DNA from: Oligoflexia bacterium
GTDB taxonomy: Bacteria; Bdellovibrionota; Bacteriovoracia; Bacteriovoracales; Bacteriovoracaceae
DNA: 64,000 nucleotides
Assembly: GCA_015231955.1 (NCBI GenBank)
Contig: JADGAN010000006.1
Coordinates: 97,367-161,366, forward strand
Direction: 5' to 3'
Each line of letters opens with the position of its first letter. Within the stretch, counting starts at the first letter, position 1. The notes beneath the pieces were generated by a model, which ran no database searches, was not told where the DNA came from, and saw nothing but the letters and a program-made list of their open reading frames with translations. Shown piece after piece: positions 17,629-26,568 of the stretch. Both the position numbers and the translations under genes were made by a program.

Positions 17629-18749
17629 TAAACAAAATCCTCTTCGTGCCTGCTCGCACGTATAAGTGGAGATAACTTGATGATTAGATAAATATAGGCG
17701 AATAACCAAAATAGTAAATAGGGGAGAGCATTTTTTTGTGGGAAAAATTGCTGAAGAATAAGCTTCATATCGGAAGTAAAGTGTGACCAAAGTTCATTAC
17801 TGGGAAGAGATCCTTTATAGTTAAACAAGAGGGAGGGCGTGGTTGTGGCCGCAGGCAGAAGATTATCAAAATCGACAGAGAGTGTACTAGGAAGAATGGA
17901 GAAGTTCATGACCAAATCACAAGGAAGCACAATCAAGATAAGGTAAAGCGAGATCGCCATTTTTGAGGGCCTTGCTGCAAGATTTAGCAGGAGTGAGAGC
18001 GTGCAAAAGTGCATGGTGATCCAAAAATAGAAGTTGTCACCACGAGGATGGGGAACAATCATGGGGAGGGTGATGGCAAAGAGAAGAGTCGTGGTTAAGG
18101 TTGCAGCAAGCCTTAAGAGGAGAGTGCTTAAGGGGCATAGCTCTTTTATTTTACTTAAGATCCAAATGTCCGACCCATAAAAGATAAAGAGAGTGACAAT
18201 ATAGGAGATAACTTGCGATAAGGGAGACCTCTCCTCTAGGATGAGGGGAATCAAGTTTTTACTGCTACTGGCAAGGGGTGAGGTGAAGAGTGAGGGAGTG
18301 AAGAAGTCAAAGAGAGAGCGAGCGGTCAAATCATGGGAAAACAGCAGCACAGAGGCCCAAGAGAAGAGCGAAAGATAGATGAAAAAGGCGAGGTACCCTG
18401 GGGTTAGGGCGTTGTCAATGCCTAGCAAGAAAGTTTTTCTCAGGCCGCGAGAGCGCAAATTGTGAGCATAAGGAAGATAGGTGAGAAGAAATTTTTTTGT
18501 TGTCATGGGAATGTGACTATAAGTGAGGATTCTTAAGTAATAGTAGATGCCAATAATCGACAATAGTTTGGATAATGAGATTATAAGCCACTCATTTTGA
18601 TAGATCCACTCCCCACTATCCTTAATATTGCCAAAAATAAAGGTGGTAATCGAGGTGCTGATGGAGAGGAATAAAATGTGCAAAAAGACAATGGTGATAC
18701 ACACAAGGGCGTAATATTTTAAATTGTTAAGCAGCGAGTTTTCTTTCAT
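17628..18749 (-). CDS. polytopic membrane protein of unknown function
   Basis: This 373-residue integral membrane protein has roughly eight to ten hydrophobic segments and short loops; the last segment is near residues 343-362. It overlaps the gene before it (ATGA) and tolQ after it (TAATG), so it belongs to the tol transcription unit. The topology is loosely like Yip1-type or CPBP-type membrane proteins, but I saw no conserved catalytic motif (no EExxxR), so no family is assigned. Confidence 0.6.
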   Translation of the reverse strand: MKENSLLNNLKYYALVCITIVFLHILFLSISTSITTFIFGNIKDSGEWIYQNEWLIISLSKLLSIIGIYYYLRILTYSHIPMTTKKFLLTYLPYAHNLRSRGLRKTFLLGIDNALTPGYLAFFIYLSLFSWASVLLFSHDLTARSLFDFFTPSLFTSPLASSSKNLIPLILEERSPLSQVISYIVTLFIFYGSDIWILSKIKELCPLSTLLLRLAATLTTTLLFAITLPMIVPHPRGDNFYFWITMHFCTLSLLLNLAARPSKMAISLYLILIVLPCDLVMNFSILPSTLSVDFDNLLPAATTTPSLLFNYKGSLPSNELWSHFTSDMKLILQQFFPQKNALPYLLFWLFAYIYLIIKLSPLIRASRHEEDFV

Positions 18750-19690
18750 TGCTTTTCAGACGCCTTTAACCACTGTAACTGAATCTCTGGAGAGGGATAG
18801 ATTTTTGTATACTCTTTGAAAGTGGGATTGGACTTGATGAGGGTATCGATCTTAAAGAGTAGATTGTTGTAGCTCTTCCAAAGATTGGGATTGGTGCGAA
18901 TTTGTGCGCTGATAGTTTTGGTGGTTTCAAACTGTTGTTGAAAGCTAAACCCTTTTTCAAAGATAAAATAAGAGTAGTTCTTTAACATTTTTTGGAACAC
19001 TTCTGCTTTGAATTTTTTATTGTAAAAATTCTTTCCCCAAAACTCATCTAACTCCTTTTCATAAACGTATTGTTGCATGAATCCTGCTTTGGCACGATGA
19101 AAATCCTCTAAGATTAACAGGGCAATCTCTAGTTTCGAGAGATCCATAGCGCGCATAAAGGGAAGAGAGATGAAAAAGATATACTCATCCTTATTGGCAG
19201 GAAGTGCAAAATGGGTGGGACTTGCGATGTCGGCAAGCAAGATTTTTACTTTGATCTCATAGTGGCCTAAACTTTCGAAGAGGTCACGAACCGCTAGGTT
19301 TAACCCAAAATCGGGGTGCTCAAAATCCCAGCGCAGTTTCTGTGCATTTTTAATCAGCCAGTATTCTGAGATGAGTGTCCAAAACTCCTCTGAAGTGGGA
19401 AAATTATAGGTGTCGACCTTTTTCTTTAGCAGATCTTTTTGTTTGATGATGGCCTCTTCATTCTTTTTTTCTACCACCTCTTCCAGCATATCATTTTTGA
19501 TGATGCCTTTAATCGCCTTAAAATCGATCGTTTCTGCTGTCGTGGCCAGGGCCGTGGCCGGAGTCGGCGTTTCTACAGCAAGTGCAGCAATTGCTGCACT
19601 TGCTGCTGCGTAAGCGTAGAGCAAGAGAGTCAGCAGGATCGCAAACACGGTTTTACCTAACTCGCGTCTTCTCCATAATAAGTTGATCAT
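18746..19690 (-). CDS. exported protein, possibly degenerate M48-like
   Basis: A 314-residue exported protein with a hydrophobic signal (about residues 13-40). A central stretch, HFALPANKDEYIFFIS followed by SKLEIALLILEDFHRAKAG, resembles the region of M48 peptidases that carries the FALPGG segment and the HExxH zinc helix. The HExxH motif itself is absent (LEDFHR), so peptidase activity is unlikely. The gene overlaps the SH3-like gene by 38 bases and the next membrane-protein gene by 4. The M48 link is tentative. Confidence 0.5.
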   Translation of the reverse strand: MINLLWRRRELGKTVFAILLTLLLYAYAAASAAIAALAVETPTPATALATTAETIDFKAIKGIIKNDMLEEVVEKKNEEAIIKQKDLLKKKVDTYNFPTSEEFWTLISEYWLIKNAQKLRWDFEHPDFGLNLAVRDLFESLGHYEIKVKILLADIASPTHFALPANKDEYIFFISLPFMRAMDLSKLEIALLILEDFHRAKAGFMQQYVYEKELDEFWGKNFYNKKFKAEVFQKMLKNYSYFIFEKGFSFQQQFETTKTISAQIRTNPNLWKSYNNLLFKIDTLIKSNPTFKEYTKIYPSPEIQLQWLKASEKQ

Positions 19691-20102
19691 AGAGTTTTCC
19701 CCAGTAGTAGAGATCGGTTGGTTCTAAGTGCAAGTGATCGAAAAATTTTGGATAGTTTTTTTGCATGCAGCTCGGGCGTTCTGTAGAGAGCAGCGCCTTT
19801 TGCACATACCCTTGAGTGGTCTCGATATCTACACTATGCCAATCCTCGGGGATGGCCGCTCCCTTGCCACTAATTTCATAAACTTTCACACTATCTCCAC
19901 AGGCCAAGGTGTGCAGTGAAGGCGCAAAGCTTGAGGGATGCTGGTGGATATTGATAAAGAAATGACTTGCGTAGAAGGTACCGATAAATTTTTTTTGCAG
20001 TTCGTTTTTGTTGTCGTTGCTACTAGCACTGCTGCTGTTAATAATGTTAATAACAATAGAAGATAGTAAGAAGAATAGTAGTAAGGTTAATGATCTAAAC
20101 AT
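19653..20102 (-). CDS. exported SH3-like domain protein
   Basis: A signal peptide (about residues 1-26) is followed by a region resembling bacterial SH3 (SH3b) domains: ACGDSVKVYEI, then a DWHSVDIETTQGYVQKALL segment near residues 60-115. SH3b domains commonly bind peptidoglycan or anchor envelope proteins. I chose the ATG at 20102 because it follows a strong GGGAGGAG site; the longer reading would overlap lapB. It lies between lapB and the M48-like gene in a coupled run. Confidence 0.6.
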   Translation of the reverse strand: MFRSLTLLLFFLLSSIVINIINSSSASSNDNKNELQKKFIGTFYASHFFINIHQHPSSFAPSLHTLACGDSVKVYEISGKGAAIPEDWHSVDIETTQGYVQKALLSTERPSCMQKNYPKFFDHLHLEPTDLYYWGKLYDQLIMEKTRVR

Positions 20103-20112
20103 CTCTCCTCCC

Positions 20113-21348
20113 TCATATTTTCCATCGAAATTGAATCGTCTCCCATTCCCGGCATTGTGGGCACCTCCAGAAAATATTATCTGAGTTATAACCACATTGA
20201 CTACAGTAGTGTCGAGTAAAAGAATGATGCATGCTATCTAGGAGTGGTACCACCTCTTTAAGTGCCTCTTGTTCTCTACCCATCTCAATGAGTAGCTTAA
20301 CGTACTCAATTTTTAAAACCTCATTGGAAACTTTACTATTTTTCATCCACTCACGAATGGTATCATAGGCATCGGAGAGCATCTTCTCATCTTTTAAGAG
20401 GCGAATCTTGGAGAGAATAACAGAGGGAGAGTTGTCCAAATCTTTATCTTGCATAGAAAGGAAGAGTGCTTTGATACTCTTTAAGCGCAAAAGATAGAGT
20501 TCTCTTGATTTTTCACTCTCCTTTTCAGAAAGCCCTTCGCTTAACGAAAGAAAAATGAAGGAGGTGTACATGGGCCGTTCTCGTAACACTTCTAATAGCA
20601 GTGTTTTGGCATCCTCAATATTCCCGACTACAAGGTAGAGTTTTAAGCGTAAAATTTTTGCAGAGACAGAGGGTGCAAACTTAAAAGCATCATCGAGCAC
20701 CTCCATGCTCTCTGCATAGTTGGTGTTTTCAAAAAGCTGCTTCGCCTTTTGCACTAAAAGGTGAGAGATGGTCTCCGACTGATTTTGATTGGCAACCTTC
20801 GAAAGCATCAGGCGATAGCTATAGGCCTCATCCCAATCTTCAATATCTTCAAAAATGCGACAAAGCGCCAAGATCACATCGGGCTGGTCGCGGCCGATTT
20901 TTAAAACATCTTTGTAGGTTTCAATTGCTTTATCAATAAAGCCACCCTTATCAAAATCGATGGCGAGCTCTTTTAGGGCGCGGAGGCGAGTGAGGTCGGA
21001 GATGTTATCTTTGGCCATAAGCGAGCGATGGATGCTGACCGCTTTTTCAATCTCCCCATTGCTGCGAAAAAGCCCTCCGAGCGCGAAGTAGGTCTCAATG
21101 GTTTCGCGATTTAGATCCATGGCATTTAAAAACTCTTTGATAGCAAGATCACGATTTCCAGAGATAAGGTATTGAGTGGCGTTTAAAAAGATCCTGGACT
21201 GGGTTTCAAAGATGGAGGTGCGATACTTTTTGGATAAGCGAGTGGTATACTCTTTTTCAATGAAGTAGTGAAAGAGTAATACTAACGTCACAATCATGGC
21301 AATGATTGCTAAAATATGCTCTAAAATCCAGGCGAGTAGTACGTCCAT
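20113..21348 (-). CDS. lapB: LapB/YciM-like TPR protein
   Basis: LapB is an inner-membrane-anchored TPR protein that coordinates lipopolysaccharide assembly and controls LpxC turnover. The 411-residue protein has an N-terminal membrane helix (about residues 8-27), TPR helices over about 45-370, and a C-terminal rubredoxin-like metal site, HYCSQCGYNSDNIFWRCPQC, the family hallmark. Its ATG overlaps the sppA stop as TAATG. In Gram-negatives lapB often sits with lapA and pyrF; here it leads into the tol genes. Confidence 0.85.
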   Translation of the reverse strand: MDVLLAWILEHILAIIAMIVTLVLLFHYFIEKEYTTRLSKKYRTSIFETQSRIFLNATQYLISGNRDLAIKEFLNAMDLNRETIETYFALGGLFRSNGEIEKAVSIHRSLMAKDNISDLTRLRALKELAIDFDKGGFIDKAIETYKDVLKIGRDQPDVILALCRIFEDIEDWDEAYSYRLMLSKVANQNQSETISHLLVQKAKQLFENTNYAESMEVLDDAFKFAPSVSAKILRLKLYLVVGNIEDAKTLLLEVLRERPMYTSFIFLSLSEGLSEKESEKSRELYLLRLKSIKALFLSMQDKDLDNSPSVILSKIRLLKDEKMLSDAYDTIREWMKNSKVSNEVLKIEYVKLLIEMGREQEALKEVVPLLDSMHHSFTRHYCSQCGYNSDNIFWRCPQCREWETIQFRWKI

Positions 21349-22292
21349 TAATTGACCACAATGCCATTTAAATCGTTTCTATAAAGAAAAAGGGGAATAT
21401 CTTTGAGGGAGAGGAGTTGTTTTATAGAGGAGGAGCTTTCTTCTACGGAATCAAGAAAATTCATCAGTGAAAATCCCTTCTTTTGGATTTTTACATAGAG
21501 CAGTTGAAAATCACCTTGAAGTTTTAGCTCACGATGGATCTCGCGTCCGGCTTCCCATAAGCTGGCCTCTTGGTCGATAAGTCCCGCTTTACGTGCGCTC
21601 TCTCCAGAGAAGAGTTGTCCTTGGGCGTGAGCAGTGAGATCGCCTACGATGCGATCTTTGCGCACACGAAGAATATCATTGACGAACTGTTGATGAACTC
21701 CTTTGATGACCGAGTTCAAGAGCTCCTTCTCTTTGGTGGTAAGGGCACGTGAAGGGTTGCCAGCATCTTTATAGTCTCCCGATTTTAACGTTTCCGGTGC
21801 AATCTTTACAAAGTCATAAAGTTTAGAAAGATCCATAAACTGCATCAGCACACCAATGGAGCCAGTTAAGGTTCCAGGGTTGGCGTAGATTTTTCGAGTG
21901 GCAGCAGCAACGTAATAGCCCCCAGAGGTGGCCATGGTACCCATGCTAGCATAGACAGGCTTTATCTTATCGATCCTTAAAATCTCCTGGTAGATTTCTT
22001 GGGTAGGTGCAACCGCCCCTCCAGGTGATTCAACTCTTAAAATGATCGCTTTGACCTTGGGGTTTTTTTCGGCGCTGATCAGGTTTTCTACCACCTTTTG
22101 CGACTCCATGATGACCCCTTTTACCTCCACCACTCCGATGAGATCCTTGATATTTTTAGCACCCAGTTCCGCCAGTTGTGTTCCATCTGAGGCGCTCTTG
22201 ATGGTATAGATGGCAAAAAAGAGGAAGGCGAAAAACATGATTAAGATCATGAATAACAGCCAACCAATTCCGCGAGTTTTTTGAAAAGACAT
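21348..22292 (-). CDS. sppA: signal peptide peptidase SppA (S49)
   Basis: Membrane-anchored serine protease that degrades cleaved signal peptides. This is the short (about 36 kDa) SppA type, 314 residues. It has an N-terminal membrane helix (about 10-32), an oxyanion-region motif RVESPGGAV, the nucleophile region MGTMATSGGYYVAAA followed by GTLTGSIGV, and the general-base lysine in SGDYKDAGNPSR. AAGGAG precedes the ATG. It is the first gene of the minus-strand envelope block that runs through lapB and the tol genes. Confidence 0.92.
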   Translation of the reverse strand: MSFQKTRGIGWLLFMILIMFFAFLFFAIYTIKSASDGTQLAELGAKNIKDLIGVVEVKGVIMESQKVVENLISAEKNPKVKAIILRVESPGGAVAPTQEIYQEILRIDKIKPVYASMGTMATSGGYYVAAATRKIYANPGTLTGSIGVLMQFMDLSKLYDFVKIAPETLKSGDYKDAGNPSRALTTKEKELLNSVIKGVHQQFVNDILRVRKDRIVGDLTAHAQGQLFSGESARKAGLIDQEASLWEAGREIHRELKLQGDFQLLYVKIQKKGFSLMNFLDSVEESSSSIKQLLSLKDIPLFLYRNDLNGIVVN

Positions 22293-22473
22293 CGGTGTGC
22301 ACTCCTTAAATAAGAACTCTAATCTCTACTATATTAGACAAACTTGATTGCTTAGAACAGATAAAATTATTTTGTTTAGACCTAATAGTTGAGTTAAAGT
22401 GTTTGTTAATTTTCTCCGAAGAACTAATAACAGGCCGTGTGCTGTATTAGCAAAAGCCAGGAGGAGGTGTTCT

Positions 22474-22917
22474 ATGTTTTTTCGAAGAAGAGTTACTATC
22501 TTGATTTTAGCGTTCTCCATTATACTTATTCCCTTTACTATCTTAGTGGCAAAGGAGAAGGCGAAAAAGGCGTCCACGAGCAGTAGTAGTAAGATCCAGC
22601 AAAAGAGGTTAAATCGTTTGCTGGAAAAGGCCACATCACACCCTACAAGCAAGAGCAGTGCTTTGGTGAAAGGGAGTAATCCCGAGCATGGTGTGATCTC
22701 CGATGCCACTAGCTATCGCTTCGAGCGCACAGAGGCCAGCGGAGAGCAGGTTCGCGATATCGCTTCTACAGAAAAGGCAAAGAGTGGTGATACCAGTGGT
22801 AGTGTTGATAATGGTGATAGTGGACAAATTCCTGTGGGGTGGCGCTGGAAGTTTCAAGCAAGAGAGAGCTTTGATGAGGGAAATCTTCATCAAAAAAAAT
22901 CGCGGCTTGCACAGTAA
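22474..22917 (+). CDS. small exported or anchored protein, unknown
   Basis: A 147-residue protein with a basic start, a hydrophobic segment (about residues 7-25) and a Ser/Lys/Asp-rich remainder that looks largely disordered. The ATG at 22474 follows AGGAGGAGG, a strong site; the frame extends upstream but without a ribosome-binding site. It is the only plus-strand gene between two minus-strand blocks and ends 15 bases before the convergent gene. No family recognised. Confidence 0.55.
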   Translation: MFFRRRVTILILAFSIILIPFTILVAKEKAKKASTSSSSKIQQKRLNRLLEKATSHPTSKSSALVKGSNPEHGVISDATSYRFERTEASGEQVRDIASTEKAKSGDTSGSVDNGDSGQIPVGWRWKFQARESFDEGNLHQKKSRLAQ

Positions 22918-22932
22918 ACTTTAAGCAAAAGA

Positions 22933-24786
22933 TTAGTTGGAAGGAAAAACCAGCTCACTTTTTTCATTTAAGGAGAGTGGGATCTTTTTGGCCTGCAACT
23001 CTTTATTGAATTCACTGCGACTGATGAGGATGTTTTTATCTTTGATCGCGCTGAGTTTCCCTCTTAGATCTTTTTGAGTGCCACTATCCTTTAGTTGCAA
23101 GGTTAAGGAGACTTTTTCGATAGCAGCAAGCAAGTCGTGTACTGATTGCAACGCTTCATCGGTTGTAGGACAGCTGCTGCAAAGATTAAGCAGATCACTA
23201 AGTCCGGTGTTCAAGCACACGTCACGCACACTGGCGAGGCGATCGGCCTCTTTAGTCTCGTCGATGCTTGGACCGCTTTGCAAGAGGTACTCTTGGTTTT
23301 TTACTACTCTTTTGAGTGTCTCGTTTTCACTAGCGGCCACCAGGTGACAAGAGTCTGCTTGTGGAATAGGAACCCAGATAAACCCTGGACGATGATCAGC
23401 TAGATGTGGGCCACTCCAATTGGAGTAGACGAAACCATTTTGCTTGTTTTTGATGATATAGTAGGTGTAGGTGTTTTTGCCAATGCGATCACCACCAGAA
23501 CGAAAGATATCGTTTTCATCCATGAAACGCACCGTAGTGGTGTAGTGGTGGACAGTAAATTGATTTTTCAATTGGATGCCTGCCTGTTTTGCCTCTTCAA
23601 AGCTTGCCGCTTTAAAAGCGAGAAGCTTATTAATCTCTTTTGGTAGTGCAAATTGCTCACGCTTATTTTCTAAGTTAGTGATGAAACTCTCAAGAGTGGA
23701 AGAGAGTAACAGATTTTTCTCTTGTATGATTTCAGAAATTTTTTCATCAGGAGTTTTATTACGTTTTTCAATTAAGATTTTTAAAACCGCATCGATTTCA
23801 TCGAGGAGATCGAGTTTTGTTTTTTGTAGTTCATTACTTGCAAGATAGAAAAAGTGATTGCTGGTGGCGGCATCGTCTGCATCATAGCGAAGGTAAGGCA
23901 TCTCTTTGCCCTGATGAGAAACCTCAACTGCAGAAGACTCCATTTCGAAGACGGGTTGGTTCCAGATCTCTTCACCGGGATCTATATTTAAGACAACACC
24001 AGCATTAGAGCTAAGTTGCTCTTTAGTGGTGTTGTGAAATTGGTGGGCGGGGAGTGTCCACTTCACTGGAGAGGAAGGCCCTTCCTTGAGTGTGATCATT
24101 CCTAGAGAGTCCATGACAGCATAGTCGCTATCATTTAACTCTTTGAATGCCACCATTCCTCCATGGGCCAAGATCACATCCATGTGCTTTTTATGAAAGA
24201 AAGCTTGATTGTAGTATTCATTGGGAGCATTTCTGGCAGAGCCTAGAAAGAGCGAGTTTTTCGAAGGATAAGTTGCGGTGAAAAGTTCTCGAATTTCATT
24301 AGCAGAGATAATATTTTTTCCACAAAGGATGCTCTTTTTTTGCGCAGGATTTACTGTAGGATCAAGTGAGATCTCTTTTTTTACTTTGGGGTCACAAGCG
24401 GCCGCAGACCATTGGTGGCACATGCCCCTCCACTCTGCTTCACCCTCCTCATAATCGTAATCGGCAAAAAATCCATAAAGACTCTCTTCCGCGCCCCTCT
24501 TTAAAACGTCGGCACGTGCCTCTTCAAAACGTTGTAATAAGTTTTTTTCAGAGGTGTCAGTAACAATAAGGCCTGGATTTAAATCAGGCGGAACTAATGC
24601 CGTAACATCTTGCTTGTAGCGATCGTGAATGAGGTATCCTTTATTTAAGGGCAAATAGGTCGAAGAGTGGCCAATTCCACTGCTCACACGTCCTGTCCAA
24701 AGTGTAGGATCCTCTGCATGAAGCGCACTTAGAACAACTAAAAGCTGAAAGCAAGTCAGCGACAACGTGGAAATTTTTACACTCAT
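22933..24786 (-). CDS. secreted transglutaminase-elicitor-like protein
   Basis: A 617-residue exported protein (signal peptide about residues 1-24). Residues 118-130 read EWRGMCHQWSAAA, matching the nucleophile region of the transglutaminase-elicitor-like family. A downstream EIWNQPVF near 273 and a NWSGPHLADHRPGFIWVP segment are shared with the lipoprotein encoded at 49748-51853 (EVWNQPV and HPDFLWTP), so the two are paralogues. The likely triad is Cys123, a histidine near 251 and an acidic residue near 269. If active it would crosslink, deamidate or cleave amide bonds outside the cytoplasm. No obvious operon partner. Confidence 0.65.
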   Translation of the reverse strand: MSVKISTLSLTCFQLLVVLSALHAEDPTLWTGRVSSGIGHSSTYLPLNKGYLIHDRYKQDVTALVPPDLNPGLIVTDTSEKNLLQRFEEARADVLKRGAEESLYGFFADYDYEEGEAEWRGMCHQWSAAACDPKVKKEISLDPTVNPAQKKSILCGKNIISANEIRELFTATYPSKNSLFLGSARNAPNEYYNQAFFHKKHMDVILAHGGMVAFKELNDSDYAVMDSLGMITLKEGPSSPVKWTLPAHQFHNTTKEQLSSNAGVVLNIDPGEEIWNQPVFEMESSAVEVSHQGKEMPYLRYDADDAATSNHFFYLASNELQKTKLDLLDEIDAVLKILIEKRNKTPDEKISEIIQEKNLLLSSTLESFITNLENKREQFALPKEINKLLAFKAASFEEAKQAGIQLKNQFTVHHYTTTVRFMDENDIFRSGGDRIGKNTYTYYIIKNKQNGFVYSNWSGPHLADHRPGFIWVPIPQADSCHLVAASENETLKRVVKNQEYLLQSGPSIDETKEADRLASVRDVCLNTGLSDLLNLCSSCPTTDEALQSVHDLLAAIEKVSLTLQLKDSGTQKDLRGKLSAIKDKNILISRSEFNKELQAKKIPLSLNEKSELVFPSN

Positions 24787-25001
24787 ACAATTAATACCTA
24801 ATCTCTTTTGGGGCTAACTTTAAGCTGACTTCCGTTACTTTGTCGGCCTAAAGTTGTCAATAATTTGAGGCAACTCCTTTTTCCTCTTGCGCTGATTGTA
24901 TTCGTATTTTTTGATTTACTGCCAAAAATTTTAGGCAATAAAGTTATACTTTTGCTAAAAATCAAGGGCTTAAAAAGGTAATGCTCTTTGCTTTTTACAG
25001 G

Positions 25002-26093
25002 TTAGCAGTTAGAAGTGGTGATAACCGAGGTTCTCGTCGCTTTTAGTTGCCCACAGGCGGCGAGGATATCACGGCCTTTGCTTTGGCGAATGGTTGCAGT
25101 AAATCCATGCTTTCCTAGTTCATTACAGAACCAAAGGTTTTTTTCATCAGATGGCCGTTTGAAGCTGTGTCCAGGGTACTCATTAAAGGGAATGAGATTA
25201 ATTTTTGAGCGTTCCCGAATCAGCAGTTTTATTAAAAGTTCAAGATCTTCTGGGGTATTGGTCAGCTCATCGATTAAAAGGTATTCATACGTGATACGAC
25301 GATAGGCCTTAAGGGAGAGTTGATTTAGTGCTGTAAATAGCTTTTCCAGATTATAGCTACGATTAATGGGCATCAATTGATCACGGATGGCATCACGGGG
25401 AGAGTGCAGGGAGACGGCAAGGTTGACTGGAGGAAACTCATTTAAGAGGAGAATTTTAGGAACCACTCCACAAGTGGAGAGCGTCACTTTTCTTTGGCCA
25501 AAGGCGATGCCTTGGGGTTCTAGAAAAATAGTCGTTGCACGCTTAACCTCTTCATAGTTGTTAAGCGGCTCCCCTTGGCCCATGAAAACCAGGTTGGTGA
25601 TTTTAGGATAGTAGGTACAGAGGGGATCTTCAGGTATGATAATGGGATTTTTTAAGAGGAAGCGGTTGACAGCAATATATTGGCCGACAATTTCATGGGC
25701 CTGCAAATTTCTCTTCGGCCCTTCGCTACCACTAAAGCAAAAAGCGCATTTCATGGCACAGCCAACTTGTGTGGAGAGGCATTGTGTAAGGCGATTGGCA
25801 GTGGGAATCAACACACTTTCTACACCTTCACCATCGTTAAAGCGAAGTAGAAATTTAGTGGTTCCATCAATAGAGCGCTGAATACTCTCGATCAGTGGAA
25901 GTTCAAAGGAGAAATCGAGGCAAAGTTGTGCCCGAAGTTTTTTCGAGACATTCATCCACTGTTCCATGCTTAAGTGCTGATGCTTATAAACCCAAGAGAG
26001 CAGTTGTGAAGTAACATAGCTGGAGTATTGCTTTGTTTGTAAATAGCTTGTGAGTGCTGGCGCTGTTAGCGCATAAAAATTAGCGTTTATCAT
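25002..26093 (-). CDS. rlmN: dual-specificity RNA methyltransferase RlmN
   Basis: Radical SAM enzyme that makes 2-methyladenosine in 23S rRNA (A2503) and some tRNAs. The cluster-binding motif is CAMKCAFC near residues 112-119. The catalytic C-terminal cysteine lies in GRDILAACGQL near residue 350. VFMGQGEPLNNY, LSTCGVVP and LAVSLHSP motifs are present. The 363-residue length is normal. The ribosome-binding site is weak. It appears to be a stand-alone gene. Confidence 0.95.
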   Translation of the reverse strand: MINANFYALTAPALTSYLQTKQYSSYVTSQLLSWVYKHQHLSMEQWMNVSKKLRAQLCLDFSFELPLIESIQRSIDGTTKFLLRFNDGEGVESVLIPTANRLTQCLSTQVGCAMKCAFCFSGSEGPKRNLQAHEIVGQYIAVNRFLLKNPIIIPEDPLCTYYPKITNLVFMGQGEPLNNYEEVKRATTIFLEPQGIAFGQRKVTLSTCGVVPKILLLNEFPPVNLAVSLHSPRDAIRDQLMPINRSYNLEKLFTALNQLSLKAYRRITYEYLLIDELTNTPEDLELLIKLLIRERSKINLIPFNEYPGHSFKRPSDEKNLWFCNELGKHGFTATIRQSKGRDILAACGQLKATRTSVITTSNC

Positions 26094-26143
26094 AACGGGA
26101 GCGTTTATAACAAAAACAGCAATCAGTAAATAGGAAAGTTAAA

Positions 26144-26563
26144 TTAGAACAGTCTCTTAAAGAAATTGCGTCGGTTTTCAGCAGAAAAAGTTGCATCAAA
26201 ATTACTATTATTATGAAGAGAAGAGAACTCATTGTCATGAAGAGCGATGGTTTTTCCTAAATTTCCCAGGTCGCTGGTCAGTGCCAGCAAGGTATGGTGG
26301 TTTTCTAAGGCCCAATTGTACTCTTCCGTAGAGAGTGCAATGGCCTTGGGTAGATCCATCTTCTTTAGCAAGTTCTGCGCAAAATCATTTAACTCTTCGG
26401 CAGAGTGAAAAGCAGTAGGGAAAAGTTCAAGTGCTAGTGGGCCTTCGCTAGTAAAGAGAGCGGTGAGGTGAAAATTTTCCGTTTGTAAGGGATCACCATT
26501 TTCACTGGTAGAGGAGTAAGTGTGTACAGAGTAGAGAAGGTATAGGGTGGCAGTTGCAAGCAT
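26144..26563 (-). CDS. small secreted protein, unknown
   Basis: A 139-residue protein with a short N-terminal hydrophobic segment (about residues 1-14) and AAGGAG eight bases before the ATG. The rest is soluble and mildly acidic with no cysteines. It starts five bases after the stop of the upstream glycosidase-like gene, so the two are probably co-transcribed. No family recognised. Confidence 0.55.
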   Translation of the reverse strand: MLATATLYLLYSVHTYSSTSENGDPLQTENFHLTALFTSEGPLALELFPTAFHSAEELNDFAQNLLKKMDLPKAIALSTEEYNWALENHHTLLALTSDLGNLGKTIALHDNEFSSLHNNSNFDATFSAENRRNFFKRLF

Positions 26564-26568
26564 AAAAA

